From assembly GCA_001910725.1 (NCBI GenBank), contig MJGA01000029.1:124001-188000 (forward strand): a DNA stretch of 64,000 nt, written 5' to 3'. Shown here piece after piece: positions 22,644-34,519 of the stretch. A model generated the notes under the pieces. That model searched no databases. It was not told the DNA's origin and saw only the letters and a list, made by a program, of their open reading frames with translations. Origin of the DNA: Phanerodontia chrysosporium. Lineage: Eukaryota; Basidiomycota; Agaricomycetes; Polyporales; Phanerochaetaceae. Position 1 is the first letter of the stretch, and the number at the start of each line of letters is the position of its first letter. The translations under genes were made by a program, and so were the position numbers.

Positions 22644-24467
22644 CTAGAGGCGCATCGTTTCCTCAGTGGGCTCGAGGCCGTAGTATTTCCACATGATGGG
22701 CGCATCGAGGTCGGCTGGCACGTCGGTTTTGCGGCCGACGACGCCCTGAACCTGGTACACAGCTTGGGACTGCACGCCATGTCAGTATACCACGCAGGGC
22801 AGGGCGAGACGTTGAACACACCAAGCCCAACGAAAGCTTGATAGCGGGCGCGCCTGGCGCATACTCCTCAAGCTCTAGCGGCGCGTCTGAACGTGACGTC
22901 TCGCGCTCGATGAGCTTGAGGATGTTCCGGGCGGCCACCTCCGCCTTCACACCCGCCGTCAGCACGCACGTCCCCGAAAAGTACTGTCCAGGAAGACCCA
23001 CCTGGTAATGCGCCGTGTGCCCCGCCTTGATCGCGCCGAACGCGTCCGCGGCGTCGCCGATGGCGAACAGGTGCGGATACGGCACGTCCACCGCATCCCT
23101 GTCCGCCGCGTCCGCAGTGGGAGCGGGCGCCTCGGAGACGCTGGCGCGTGCGAGCGCGTCCTGCAGCGCGTCCACGGGCGTGGCTGCGAGCGTGGCCGGG
23201 CCACACGCGGGACCGCGACCTGCATCGTGCGGCGCACGCGCACCAGGTTCTGCGACGGGCCGTCAGGCACGATCGCGTCCGGGAGCAGCGCGCGTAGGAG
23301 CCCGGTGTTCGGCGTCTGGCCTGTGCAGAGGAGCTAGCGTGGTGTCAGAGGTTTAGTGGACACGTAGGAGGATGGCGTGAGACTGACCACGACGCCGGCT
23401 TGAAGTTCTTTGCCGCTTTGTGTTCGGGCGACGCGCTCCTGCACACCGTGTTCGTTCACCACGGTCTTTGCGGGTGCGGATAGGTCGAGACGCTCGCCGA
23501 GCACGACCTTCACGTTCATCTCGGACAGAGTGGCCATGACTGGAAACGATCTGAGTGCTAGCATTATGGATGTGAAGCAAGTCACGTACTTTCTTCGTGC
23601 ATGGCCTCGTTGAAGCGAGGCAGGAGCTGCTTGCGGGAATGGAGCAGCGTGACACGCTTCTTTGGCCAGATTTCAGCAATATCCGTCGCATACTCTGTGC
23701 CACCGTTGTCACAGAATTGTTCACGCAAGTCAGCGTGAAGACGTACGGATTCCGAGAGCACCGCCGCCAACAACGAGCACGCTATTGGTGCGCTCAATCA
23801 TGGCCCTGAACCGCTCCAACCACTGCAGCCCCTTCGCCTTCGTGCCATCGTGCTCTATGGGGTTCTCCTTCTCCGCTTCGGCGTCCACGGGGCCCCACAC
23901 GTTGATGGGCGCAGGCAGATGACTGCCGAGCGCGTATACAAGGTAATCGAAGTGAAGCGTGCGGTCGTGCTCCGCGACACCGTGCTCAGGGAACGCGCGC
24001 GAGAGCGTCAGGGAGTGCGGCCGAGCGACGTGACCTGCGCGTGCAGGAAGACGTGCCGCGGTGCGTCGTCCGGGCAGGGCTTCGCGAGGAGGTTCGTGTA
24101 CGGGATGAACGCTTTGTGTCCGTGCTCGGGAGGACGGCAAAGCGCGGAAGAGTGTACAAATGGTTCATGTGGCTGTTCCGGTCTACCAAGACCAACCGCC
24201 AGCCCTCCGGCAGCTCCTGCGAGAGGATCTGGGCTGCACGGTTTCCTGGAAAGACGCGATAAATTACCGAGTCAGTCATGTCTTTTCTACGGGTCATACA
24301 AACCGCTACTGACCACCATACGAGGCGCCAATTACCGCGACGGTCTTCATAGAGGTTCTGTCAATAGAGGTCGTCGGGAAAGGCGTGGCCTGTGCCAGAG
24401 CAGAGAGCGGGACGACGGGCGAGGGGGCGGAAGGGAAATGGTGTCCGGGTGCGGGGCCTCTCGCCAT
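22644..24467 (-). CDS. FAD-dependent NAD(P)H oxidoreductase, AIF/AMID (FSP1) type
   Basis: Pyridine nucleotide-disulfide oxidoreductase fold. The first dinucleotide-binding motif is VAVIGASYGGNRAAQIL, split by an intron (about 24273-24327). The second, NAD(P)H-binding, Rossmann motif is VLVVGGGALGIQYATDIAEI with an intron in the last Gly-Ile-Gln. The FAD-binding C-terminal motif is PHLFAIGDAADAFGAIKAG. Between them are YLVYALGSHLPAPI, KKRVTLLHSRKQLLPRF and VVLLCTGQTPNTGLL. The C-terminus is APIMWKYYGLEPTEETMRL-stop. Members reduce quinones or act in apoptosis-like or ferroptosis-suppressor pathways; the exact electron acceptor cannot be told. The start at 24467 adds about 43 residues before MKTVAVIG; the internal Met (24340) is an alternative. 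The upstream gene starts 290 bp away on the other strand. Confidence 0.85.
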
Positions 24468-24757
24468 CTTATCTGATAAAAGGTTAGTCCTGTCTCGCGT
24501 TACGTAATCTGATAAGATTGCACCCGCCTCATTAAATCCGCTCGAAATCCCACGATATTCGGCGCGGATATTCGGCCGACCGTTGAGTCCACTTCAAGAC
24601 ATCTCATAACCTTCTCATCACCGTCTTCAATATCATCGCTAGTCCGTCGTGTTCACGAAATTAAAGTGCTCGGTACGTTGCTGAGACTGAAGGTAGGTCA
24701 CAAGCCACTCATCTGGGGCAACCGGCAGTCCCACGGTGATTCACAAGCTCGCATGCC

Positions 24758-27340
24758 ATGGAAGCGAAGAGTCCACCAGCCAAACGAATGAAGCTCGAAC
24801 CACTCGAAGATGATGAGCTAGACAAATCTGTTCCCCCGCCTGAGGATAATGATGAGGATGCTGAGCTTGAAGAAGAGCACTGCAGTATCTGTCTCCAAGC
24901 ACTGTCTGATCGTACATTGCTTCCGGCGTGCTCTCATGAGTTCTGCTTCGACTGCATCCTCATCTGGACTGGTTAGTGTCAGTATCATCTTTCTGCTTGC
25001 TCTATGTTCCAATGATGATGGGTCACCGCGCAGAACAATCGCGTAAATGCCCGCTATGTGCCCGCCAGATTGGAGACTACCTCATCCACAATGTTCGCTC
25101 AAAGTATGACTACCAGAAGCATTATCTCGCGCCACTTCGCACCTCTCCAGGTCCAGATGGCAGTCTGCCACTCAGCCAAGCGCAGGCCACCCAGCGGAGA
25201 CGAATACGACGAGAAGTGGAGTGGGGCCGGAACGCGAGGCGCGAGAGAGAGCGGGAGAGGCAGGCTGCAGACGAGCTCGAGAGGGCCATAGAGAAGCGGC
25301 GGTGGGTTTACAGGCACAATCTGTATGCAAAGGTCAGTCTCATTCACGGCGCCACCTGAGTCGTTCACACCTGACACCAAACTCAGCACGTCGCCTCGAA
25401 CCCGCACACACGCTACCGCCCATTTCCTACCCCTCAGCAGTTCGCCGCCAACCCTGACTTGATCAGCCGCGCGACCATATTTATTCGGCGGGAGCTTCGC
25501 GTATGGGATTCGCTAGACGTTGAGGTGCGGACCCTCGCGTAGCTTCCTGGCGTTCACTAAGCGCAGACACAGTTCCTCACAACCTTCACGATCTCGATCA
25601 TGAAACAGCTCGATATCCGCTCTGAGCCTGCCGTCAAACTCATCGCCGAGTTTCTAGACATGGACAACGAAGGGGGTAGGCCCAACGCGGAACATTTTGC
25701 TCATGGTGCGTGAGACTTGCCCTCGGTCGTGTGTACTTGGCGTAACAGCTCGACGTGCAGAACTGTACTCGTATCTGCGATCGCCGTTCCGCGACCTGTC
25801 TGTCTACGACTCTGTCGTGCAATATGACGCGCCACAAGATCTGTCGCCGCCCCGACGCTGGGAGCGAAGTCGTAGATTCGCCAGTGCAAGTCTCTCGCCG
25901 CCTCCAAGTCGTTCACCATCCCCAGGCCCTTCGCGCCGGGAAGACACTCGACACAGGTCGAGGTCTCCCAGAGACGCGCGCCGCCGCCGAGAAGCGGCGT
26001 CAGGGACACGCAGGCGGCACAGGTCGGCGTCCTCGTCCCGGTCGCGGTCGCGGTCGGCGCGGCGGCGGGAGCGGGAGCGGGAGCGCACGAGCGGGGCCGC
26101 ATCCGAGACAGGAGACGAGGAATGGAACGCCGGTGGCGCGCGGGACAGAAAGGGGAAAGGCCGCGCCATCGATGTCGGACGAGGAATGGAAGCAGCAGGG
26201 ACCTACATGCACCGCCAACCCGCCAACGGCAGTGATCGCGGCGGGCGCGCGGTTGGCGGGGCATCACCAGCACTGCAACTGCTGCCGGCCGCCAATCGGG
26301 TCACGCAGAAAACAAGAGCATGGGCCATCAGCCGGCGCTGGCGTTGTTGGTCCAGGTGGGCTCGACGTGCGCGACGCCGCCGGGCTCTCGAACCCGCGGC
26401 GGCGGCGCGGCCCAGGGCGAACAAAGAAGAGCGGCCAAAGGTCGATCGGGAGCGGTGGAAGTCGCTGAATACGTACCTGGCGGGGCCTCCCACAGGTGCA
26501 CCCAAGCGTCCAGCTGCGGGCAGCGACGCTCCTCGTCAGACTCCAGCGCTGCCCACCAAACCGCCGAGCTGTCCATCCGTGGCGCTGCTCGACGTGGCGG
26601 AGAACCTGCGGCCCGGACGCCTGCAGTGGACCCCTCGACGTCGAGCACTCCGGCAGCCGACAGGACGACGACGGGCACGCCTGCTTTGCAGGCCGCCACG
26701 CCGGACGTCAGCGAGTCTACGCCTGCGCCAGAGAGCATTCCGGCGAGCGAGGTGATGGAGCGTACTCGGGCACGGCTGGCAAAGCTGAAGGCCGAGTCGT
26801 CGAGACTCGCAGCGGAAGGAGGAGCAGGAAGCCTGCGCGGCACGCCTCCTCCTCCACGCACAGATACCGCCGGTGGCACACCAGCCCCAACGCCCTCTGC
26901 CCTATTGCCAATGGCGACGGCAACCGCCGCCGAATCGCCGCAGCCGTCGACGAGCACGGGAGCGCACGCGCCCGCGCGGGCGACGCTCCTCGAGCGGCTC
27001 GCACAAGAGCGGCGTGCCCACCTGCAGGATCACGACGTGCGGCAGCGCCATGGCGACGGGCACGCGGACGCGGGCGCGCACTCCCAGGTCTCGGTGGCGT
27101 GCGACCGCAGGCGCAGGCCGAGCCTGCTCTCGACGCGGCCGCCGCGCGGCGAGATGCGGAGATGCGCGAGGCGTCGCTGCGTGCGCAGGCGCGCCTGCGG
27201 GTGGTGGTCTCAGGGCCCACGGCCAGTCTCGCGGACCGTGCGGCGGACGGCGGGCCCCGGCGAGCTCGGGCACCCGTGGCGCAGAGGGCCCGTTACGTAC
27301 CAGAGAAGAAGCTCTGCGGGCGAAGCTGAGGCGCAGGTAG
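24758..27340 (+). CDS. Topors-like RING-finger/SR-rich E3 ubiquitin ligase
   Basis: N-terminal C3HC4 RING: HCSICLQALSDRTLLPACSH, then EFCFDCILIW and, across an intron, RKCPLCARQIGDYLIHNVRS. This layout with IHNVRS after the RING is typical of Topors-type ligases. Next follow a helical region (QAADELERAIEKRRWVYRHN, PQQFAANPDLISRATIFIRR) and a winged segment (FLDMDNEGGRPNAEHFAHEL) shared with the same family. After it comes a long Arg/Ser-rich region with SR dipeptides (about 25,880-26,090), then Ala/Pro-rich low complexity and a helical tail (MERTRARLAKLKAES, TREEALRAKLRRR). Between 26,480 and 27,330 the coding signal steps from frame to frame, each time by -1, so lost bases are likely and the C-terminus is provisional. 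Expected role: nuclear ubiquitin or SUMO ligase linked to chromatin or RNA processing. Confidence 0.75.
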
Positions 27341-27903
27341 GCGGGACAGGGCCTTCATGTGCCTTGCCCGCTTATTGTACCTCGCCTGATGCTGCGGCTG
27401 GCGGGGATGCGAGGGTGCGAATGCTGGGTTCTATTAGAACAACGTGGAAGGATTGACATCGAGGCTATGCTAACTGCTAGATGCTAGTAGTGTAGTAGGT
27501 ATGCGTAATGCCAGTACTAGAGACACATTATCGGAAGAAGTCGGTTGCGAACAGATAGTAGCGTAACGAGTGCGAAGGCGAAATGCAGCGATAGCAAGAG
27601 AAAGAATAATTATAGGGACGCGATGGTATAATGAGTATAATAATATAGCGGTAACGTAGAGGAGCGCAAACGTGAAGGAAACGTGGCAAGGAGCGTCGAG
27701 ACATAGCGGTACACATGCGCGTGTGTGTGCGTGCGCCGAGGAGGGCCGCCTTAGTGGCGGGGGGCGGGGGGAGTAGTCGCGGATTAAAATAGGGCCAAGT
27801 GTACACGGGGTGTTCGTGGAAAGTACAACAACAGGTGCCGGGAGACAGGGGCGTTGCTCGGCATCGTCGCGCGGGGTCGTCGTCGGTGGGGAGGACACAC
27901 ATA

Positions 27904-29794
27904 TTAGCGTGCGCCACCGTGGTCGTGTGACTCGTCGTCGTCGTCGCGACGCGGTCGCGGGTATGGCGGGGCGCCGCCGCGCGGCAGCGGCAGCCCCGGC
28001 GCAGAAACGAAGGGCGCGCGCACGTCGGCGGGGAGGGGGGCGGATAGGGGTGCGGGTGCGGGTGCGGGTGTGTGTGCGGGAGCGCAGGTGCGCCAGGCAA
28101 CGGAAGCGGCGGCAGCGGCGGCCGCGTGGGCGCGGAGGAGGAGGAGGCGGCGGCGGCGGCGGAGGAGGAGGAGGAAAATGTGGGCAGCACGAGCGGCTCG
28201 TAGGGCATGCGGCGCCGCGCCGCCGCGGGCGGGCTGCCCGTGCGCGCGCTCGGGCGCGCAAACGGCGAGAACGACGCGTCGTCCCACTGCGGGCGCGGCT
28301 GCAGCGTGAACGGCGGCGGGAGGCGCAGCGGCAGCGGCAGCGCGGGGGGCGACGGCGGCGCGGGCCCCGCGGCGGCCTGCGCGCGCGAGGGTCCCGCGCC
28401 GCCGGGCTCTGCGCCGCCGAACGTGCGGCTCCGCGGGCGGCTGAGGCGCAGCGGCGGGAGGCGCACGTCGAAGTCGGCGGGGCCGCGCAGCTGCGGCTGC
28501 GGCTGCGGCTGCGGCGGCGAGTGCGGGCGCGCGAGGGTGCGCGCGGGGTCGTCGGCGGTGTACGGGCGCGCGCGCGGCGGCAGCGGTGGCGGGGGAAGGG
28601 CGCGGGGACGCTCTGGGTGTGGCGGTGCAGGGGAGGAAGTCGGTGCGGAGGGCGGCGCCGCGCGCGTACGGCGCAGGCGGCGGTGGGGGGCTCCCGGGGA
28701 CGCCCGGGCCCGCGAGCTGGGGCGGGGGCCCGCGGGCCGCGCCGCGTGCCGTTCGGCGTCGCGCGTGTCTCGGAAGGCATACGCGTCGGACCCTGCGCTG
28801 GACGGCGCGCCGGGGTGCGCGGGCGCGGGGGCGTCGCCGGGCATGGGCCGCGAGGACGGGCCCTCGCCGCTGGGCCCCGCGCGCGCGGCGGGGTCGCCGA
28901 TGGTCGAGCCGGAGGGGATGCTCGGGAACGCGCCGTACTGCGGGGGGCGCGTGAGGGGCGGCACGTTCTGGCCCTTGGGGCGGCGCGCCTTCTGGCGTTG
29001 GTTCTGGCAGCGCGCGTCAGGACGCCAGCGTTCGCGCGGTCAGAGGGGTGCAAAACGACTTGCCTGGAACCATATCTGCGCGCGGAGACACGAACGTCAG
29101 CACCCGGCCGGAACGCACGCGCGCGCGCGGAGCGCGGGACGGGAGGGCGTGGCTCACCTGCACTTTGCGGGCACTCAGGCCGATGGACCGCCCGACCTCC
29201 TCCCGCATCGCCGTCGTGGGGAAGCGCGACTAGAAGGAAAACAGCGAGGGGTCAGCGGTCAGCTCCGACGCGCGCGTCGCGCGCGAGTGTCGCGCGAGGG
29301 GGACGCACCTGCGCGAGCAACGCGTGCAGCACGGCCGCCTGGTGCGGGGTCGTCAGAGTTCGTGTGCGTTTCTTCTTCGGCGGCGGCGCGGGCGGCGCCT
29401 GCTCGCCCGTCTGGCTCGAGCCGGCCTCGGCCTCGTTGTCGGCCATGTCGCCCTGCGAGGAGGACGCGGAGGGCGTCGACTGGCGGCTCGCCTTGCCCTT
29501 GCCCTTGCCCTTGCCTTTGCCCGGGCCCTGCTGGTCTCCGCCGCCTCCGCCTTCCATTGCGGTGCCTCGGGTGCCGGAGTCTGCGCCAGGTGATGCTGGT
29601 TCGGGGTCGGGAGATGAGCAGGCCCACGTATCGGGTGTGGTGGGGGACTGGAACACGAGGGAGGCAGAGCGAGAGATAGGAGAGTGCTGTTCGATGGCGT
29701 GTGGCTCTGAGGGCGTCTCAGGAGTAGTGAATCGAAGAGGGGGAGCTGGATTAGCTGGGGAATTAGAGGAGATTGAAGTAGGAGAATATGTCAT
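27904..29794 (-). CDS. Homeodomain transcription factor
   Basis: Starts MTYSPTSISSNSPANPAPP; a Gly-Lys repeat (29494-29525) precedes the homeodomain, KKKRTRTLTTPHQAAVLHAL (exon ending 29309), SRFPTTAMREEVGRSIGLSA (29158-29229), IWFQ (12-nt exon 29064-29075) and NQRQKARRPKG (from 29003). Helix 3 carries the invariant W-F-x-N-x-R. The intron after IWFQ starts with GC rather than GT (GCAAGT). The rest is very rich in Pro, Ala and Ser, with PQ and HP repeats. One frame stays open to 27528; the neighbouring frame (-1) ends at 27904 with an acidic DDDDESHDHGGAR, which looks more like a true end if one base was lost near 27,990-28,045. Basidiomycete homeodomain regulators of fruiting have this overall form; the specific orthologue is not determined. 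Confidence 0.8.
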
Positions 29795-31507
29795 GGAAAT
29801 GCGAATGCGGGACCCTCGAAAGACAGTTGATACAGAGCGACGGCAGACTGGCTCAAAACATGGGTGGGGTCGTCGGGACGAGTGGCCTACAGGCAAGGAA
29901 GGTCGTGTACTCTAAGGAGCGTGAGGAGAGAAATGAAAAGGAACGAACGGCGGGCACGAAAAAGGGCGGATTTGAGATCTAGGAGAGCGCAGGAGCGGAT
30001 CTTCATATACTTGTGCGAGGAGGCAGACATGGCCGGGAAAAACTGGTTTCCCTCGCAGGTGGAGAAGCCCCTCGGTACGGCCCTGGTCGGTGGACAAACT
30101 TTGTTTCCCTGGTTGCGACAGGGCATCGTCGGCGCACTAAGCTACGTATGGCCGCGAGGCGCGCGCAACGCTGGCGTCGGTGCGTCCGTCGTCAGGGGGT
30201 TACCATCGAGACCACCCGTTGATTGCGGTGCCAGTGCGAGCAGCCCCGGCGATATCCCCGCCCGTAAATTGCGCTGCCACCGCTGTGCGCCTCAGTGCGA
30301 GGTTCAATGGGCCCCTGTCGAGCCCCGACGCTCGAGCAGCGACGAAGAACATAATGAGCCCCCGCGTGCGATGACGCGGGACGGCCCTGATCGAAACACA
30401 CCCGCGCTTCCGAACCACTCTCCAACGCGATCGCTGTCTCGCCCGCATACATCGGAAGACGTGCGGCTGCGCGTGCGTCGCAGATTGCAGATCTCGCGTG
30501 CGACGGCGTCACCACACGGAGACACGACTGTTGTCACCGACGCGCCCCCAAGACCGCGACAGATCCGCCGCGTCGCGCCGCGCATGCGCGTCGATGCGAG
30601 CGCACACGACACGCCCCTGCGGCATCGCCCGCGACGCCGGGCAGGCAGAGCGCGTTGCCTGACGGACGCGCAGGTCTGCACTCCAGCCGGGAAGTTATGG
30701 TAACGCAAGACAGCTCATCAAGGAGCAGGCACGGGAATACATGTCAGTCATTCACGAAATGTCGCGCACGGGCTGCGGCGAAGCCCAACCGTGCCCGACC
30801 CGCCCCTTGTCCAAGGGCCCTCTCCGCGCGTGGCACGTCCGAGGCTCGCAGCGCGCGGGGTCTTTGGCGGTGCCGGTAGATCCACCAGGGCTCCCCCGAG
30901 GGGTCGCAGAGGACCGGCGGTGCATTCAGAGCACGACAGCGCAGTGCCAGCCGCGCGATACGCGATACGAAAACGCTGTGGCACCAGCTCGCGCGTCTCG
31001 AAGCGCAGCGCTGCGGCCGCGACCCCCGTAGTTGAATAATGCAGAGGGCATGGACGGCTCGCAACACATTTGATGGACGAGGCTGGCCGCACGCTGACGC
31101 AATGGGTGCGGCCGCGCCGCGCCGCGCGTGGCCGCTGCGTCTGTGCTGGGCGGAGATTCGCGCTCGGGGTGGTCGGGCGAGGGGGTCGAAGGCTGCGGGT
31201 CGGCACGAGTCCCATGGAAACACAGCGAGGGGCCAGGCGGGGCGTGCACGCCGAGGCGTTGGAGACCTTGTAGCGAGAAGGCTGGCGCAAAATGAAGGAT
31301 AATGAAGAGCACGCTACGAGAGCACTTGATGCATGTCGCCTCGCACCTGGCGACAAGTTGCGTTGACAACTTGCAGAGAGACAAGCGAGCGAGCGTCACG
31401 GCACGCATGAGTCACCCAAGCTGACTCACACTCGACTCTGAGCGCAGGTCGCCCTCGCTTGCGCCACGACATAGCCCCACGGAAAACAACATACTATCCA
31501 AACAAAC
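29795..31507. promoter_or_regulatory. Long divergent region, homeodomain gene / Sld3
   Basis: About 1.7 kb with no supported gene. It is GC-rich and therefore full of overlapping open frames on both strands, none with recognisable domains. It lies between two divergent starts, one of a transcription factor, so long leaders and regulatory sites are plausible. No specific motif could be identified. Confidence 0.4.
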
Positions 31508-33490
31508 ATGTCCCGTTCCCCGGCCGCAGCGCAGCCTTTGTGGCGCGAGCGCCCGGCGTTACCGCATCCGTCGCGCCTACAGGCGCCCGAACACCTCCTC
31601 GCCAGACGCCACGACCGACCGGAAAACCTCTCGCGCGAAAAGCGCGCCATCTCGCTCGAAAATTGTTCAAAGGTTTGGCTCACCCTAGATACGCTGCAAC
31701 TCGAGGAGAAAACGCGTAAGTGCCTCTTTGCGTGGCCGTCCGACGCGTCGTCATGCATCTCCAGGTATCTCCACGCTCACTGGCCAGTCTCCGCCATGCT
31801 CTACCGGCTCCATAACGAGTGTCCCGTCCGTGGACCGCCGTCCAGGAGAGAACAGTCTCCAGAGAGTTTCCGGCTGCACCGGCGGAGCAGACTGCCGCGC
31901 AATACGTGTCGCGGACGTACTATCAATTTTTATGGCTTCCAGAGGTACGTCCTGTCTTGCCATATCTTTCTGCACGTGTTGCACGTCGGCGACACGAGAA
32001 TACCGCGGAACTCTGCCTCGCACTCTTCTGATGCTTTGCTGCAGTCAATCATGCCGCTGCTACGGCTTACACCCGCTCTGCTCCTTGCCCCCGCTGAGCT
32101 CAAGCAGCCAGACGCAGGCGCAACCATTCCGCTCCGGAGCCGTGGTCGCTGCGATTGCACAGCCTCCTGCGTCCGCTGCTGCAGACACCGCGTTCGATAT
32201 CCCAAAAGTACCGCACTCGGGTGTCCCAAATACTCTTGGAAGAAGAGACCGAAGGAGAGTTTACGCTCGAAGACGAGCTCATGTGCTTTGCACTCAAGTA
32301 CGACAAGGACGAAGGCACGAGGGAAGACGAGACGGAGCTCGAGGCCCAGGAGCGCTGGCGGAAAGGCGTCTTGGACCGCATGGAAAAACGAGAGCAAGTT
32401 TCAGCCTCTGCTGTGTCGTGTTTCGCCCATCGGCTGACTGCAGCCCAATTCATTCCAGAGTCATGATGCAAATCCTCGTCCACATGCTGCTCCTGACCCT
32501 CCCGCCCCGCACGCAGATCAAACACGTCTCGAAGCGTCATCGTCGTCTCCAAAGAAACGCAGACGCCGTGCCGAACCGGCCCGGCCGTCCTGTCGAGCGA
32601 GGCGCTCGAGACGCACCTCGAGATGCTCATGGACAAGCTCGCGATGTGGCAGCTCATGGCGTCGCTCGAGGACAGCACCGACGCGGGCCGGCAGCGCGCG
32701 CGCGCACGCGCGTCCTCCGCCGGCAAACGCACGGAGCCGGACGAGCGCGACGGCATGCAGTCTTCTGCGAGGACACCGTCGAGCGGCTGTAAGCGCACCT
32801 CCCCTGCTGCGCGCCCGCCATCCCGCCGTCGCACGCTGACCACGCCCCACGCACAGCTTCCGCGCGGCGCTCCCCGCGCAGTGCGCGCTCCTCCGCAGCA
32901 AGCTCTTCCGGAGCTCGCCCTTCGCGGACGACTCGGACGCAGCGGACCTCGCGTCGCCGCCGGGCTCGCCGCGCCTGCGCGCAGCGCGTCGCGCACGCGT
33001 CCGGCGCACCCGACGCCGCCCCCGCGCGCACGCGCTCCCTGTCCGCGTCGCTCGAGGCGGAGCGCGTCGCGCGCGCTCGCGCTCGCTCAGCGTCGGCCCC
33101 GCGAGGCGCGTGCTCACGCGCGAGGTGAGCATGACGACGGGCTTCAAGGGCAAGGCGCGCGCGCCGCCGCAGGACCGCACGCGCGGCCCCGCCGCTGCCC
33201 GCGCGGGACCGCCCGCCCCGCCCACGCGCGCGCGCGCGCCCGGCACGGCACGACGCTCGTCGCGGCGACCCCTGTCAAGCCCAGGCCTGCGCCTGCGCCG
33301 CGCGCGCCGCGACGTGCTCCGATGCTGCTCCGATGCCGGACTTTCTCGGGCAGGCCGTTGAGGGCGGTGCGGACGACGCGGAGTGGACGCTCGCGGCGTG
33401 CCGCGCGCCGCCGACGCGGAGGAGGAGGAGGACGAGGAGGACGGGCCGGAGGCGTGGCTGGCGACGCCGACGAAGAGGCGGAGGTCGTGA
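31508..33490 (+). CDS. DNA replication regulator Sld3 (treslin-like)
   Basis: Sld3 loads Cdc45 on the Mcm2-7 helicase at origins under CDK and DDK control. Recognised segments in order: AAQYVSRTYYQFLWLPESIM, LLRPLLQTPRSISQKYRTRV, SQILLEEETEGEFTLEDELM, EDETELEAQERWRKGVLDRM, QILVHMLLLTLPPRTQ, a basic patch (PKKRRRR), ETHLEMLMDKLAMWQLMASL, a FCEDTVERLF segment, CALLRSKLFRSSPF, LTREVSMTTGFKGKA and the end DGPEAWLATPTKRRRS-stop at 33490. This order is characteristic of fungal Sld3. The start is the first ATG of an upstream open stretch joined by an intron (about 31714-31818); it is less certain than the rest. One -1 frame slip lies at about 32095-32135 with no possible intron. Several S/T-P sites in the C-terminal half are candidate CDK sites. 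Confidence 0.8.
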
Positions 33491-33723
33491 GACTTGGCGG
33501 ATGCTTCGCGGAGGCAGATGGCGCTGGGGCGCGTGACCCGGGCCGCCGCTGCCGCCGTGCCCACCCCTGTTGTAACAGATTGCAATAGCGAGAGCCACTT
33601 TTTTGATTTTGACCACCACCATCGTTTTGCTGTGCCCGGCCAAGATCGCTCGTCGGTAGAGAATGGTGCGTGGCATGGCACTGCGGTCGCCCCTCCGTAG
33701 TGGCTGACGCGCGTGCCGCCCAG

Positions 33724-34519
33724 ATGGACGTCCAACCAGCAGAGAACAGGGGCGCGCCCGCGGCGCTCACTCCTGAGGCCATCCAGTTCGCGCACCGCAT
33801 GTTCAACGCGGCGCGGCAGGGCGACGCCGTGCTGCTGCAGGCCGTCGGCGCAGGGCTGCCAGCGAACATGACAAACGACGAAGGCGAGCGTCTGCGCTGC
33901 CTCCCCGCGCGCGCGACCACACGCTGACGCCGCGCTCGCCGCAGGGAACACGCTGCTCATGCTCGCGGCGTACAACGGCCACGCCGAGCTCGTCCGCGGC
34001 CTCATCGCGCGCGGCGCGGACGTCAACCGCGTCAACGACCGCGGCCAGTCGCCCCTCGCCGGCGTCGTCTTCAAGGGCTTCGACGAGATCGCGCGCATCC
34101 TCATCGAGCACGGCGCCGACCCGCACGGCGGGACGCCCACCGCGGTGCAGACCGCGCAGATGTTCAACAAGACGCAGCTCCTCGCGCTCATGCAGGAGCG
34201 CGGCGCCAGCGCGAGCCGGAGAACGTTCCGCCGCCTGCGCCAGCAGTGGACCCTGCGGCATAGCCGAATGGTAGGACGTGCGAACTCCGCAATATCACAG
34301 GCACAACATGTAGCAGTAATAAATATTGGTATCCCGATGACACATGAAGATCCAGCTATTGTCCGATGCCCATCTCCGAACGGAGCTCCTTCAAGCACTG
34401 TTTTGCGAGCGACCTGGCGTCCAGCTCGACGACCTTGCCCTCGTCCGCCTCTCCCGAGGTGGCTGAGCTCCAGGCGAGCACCTGCGACTGCGCTGCGCCC
34501 GTCGCGGGCTCCGTCATAA
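33724..34519 (+). CDS. Small ankyrin-repeat protein
   Basis: Two exons: 33724-33883 and 33945 onward. It starts MDVQPAENRGAPAALTPEAI, followed by FAHRMFNAARQGDAVLLQAV and two to three ankyrin units: NTLLMLAAYNGHAELVRGLI, ARGADVNRVNDRGQSPLAGV and KGFDEIARILIEHGADPHGG. Ankyrin repeats bind partner proteins; this short soluble class is widespread in fungi and has no assigned role. The intron between the exons appears to start GC (GCGAGC) instead of GT. The part after about 34250 is unlike ankyrin sequence and the frame runs on to 34519, overlapping the 3' end of MON2 on the other strand, so the true end may be earlier. Confidence 0.75.

Noticed and set aside
27470..29053. 527-codon minus-strand frame overlapping the homeodomain gene
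   Set aside because: It is a shifted reading of the same Pro/Ala-rich exon; the homeodomain frame has splice-supported conserved residues.
27810..29915. 700-codon open frame on the plus strand, Arg- and Gly-rich
   Set aside because: It is antisense to the homeodomain gene in very GC-rich DNA; its composition is the mirror of Pro/Ala-rich codons and it has no domain.
30741..31356. Overlapping open frames on both strands before Sld3
   Set aside because: None has a recognisable motif; equal coding look on both strands is a GC effect.
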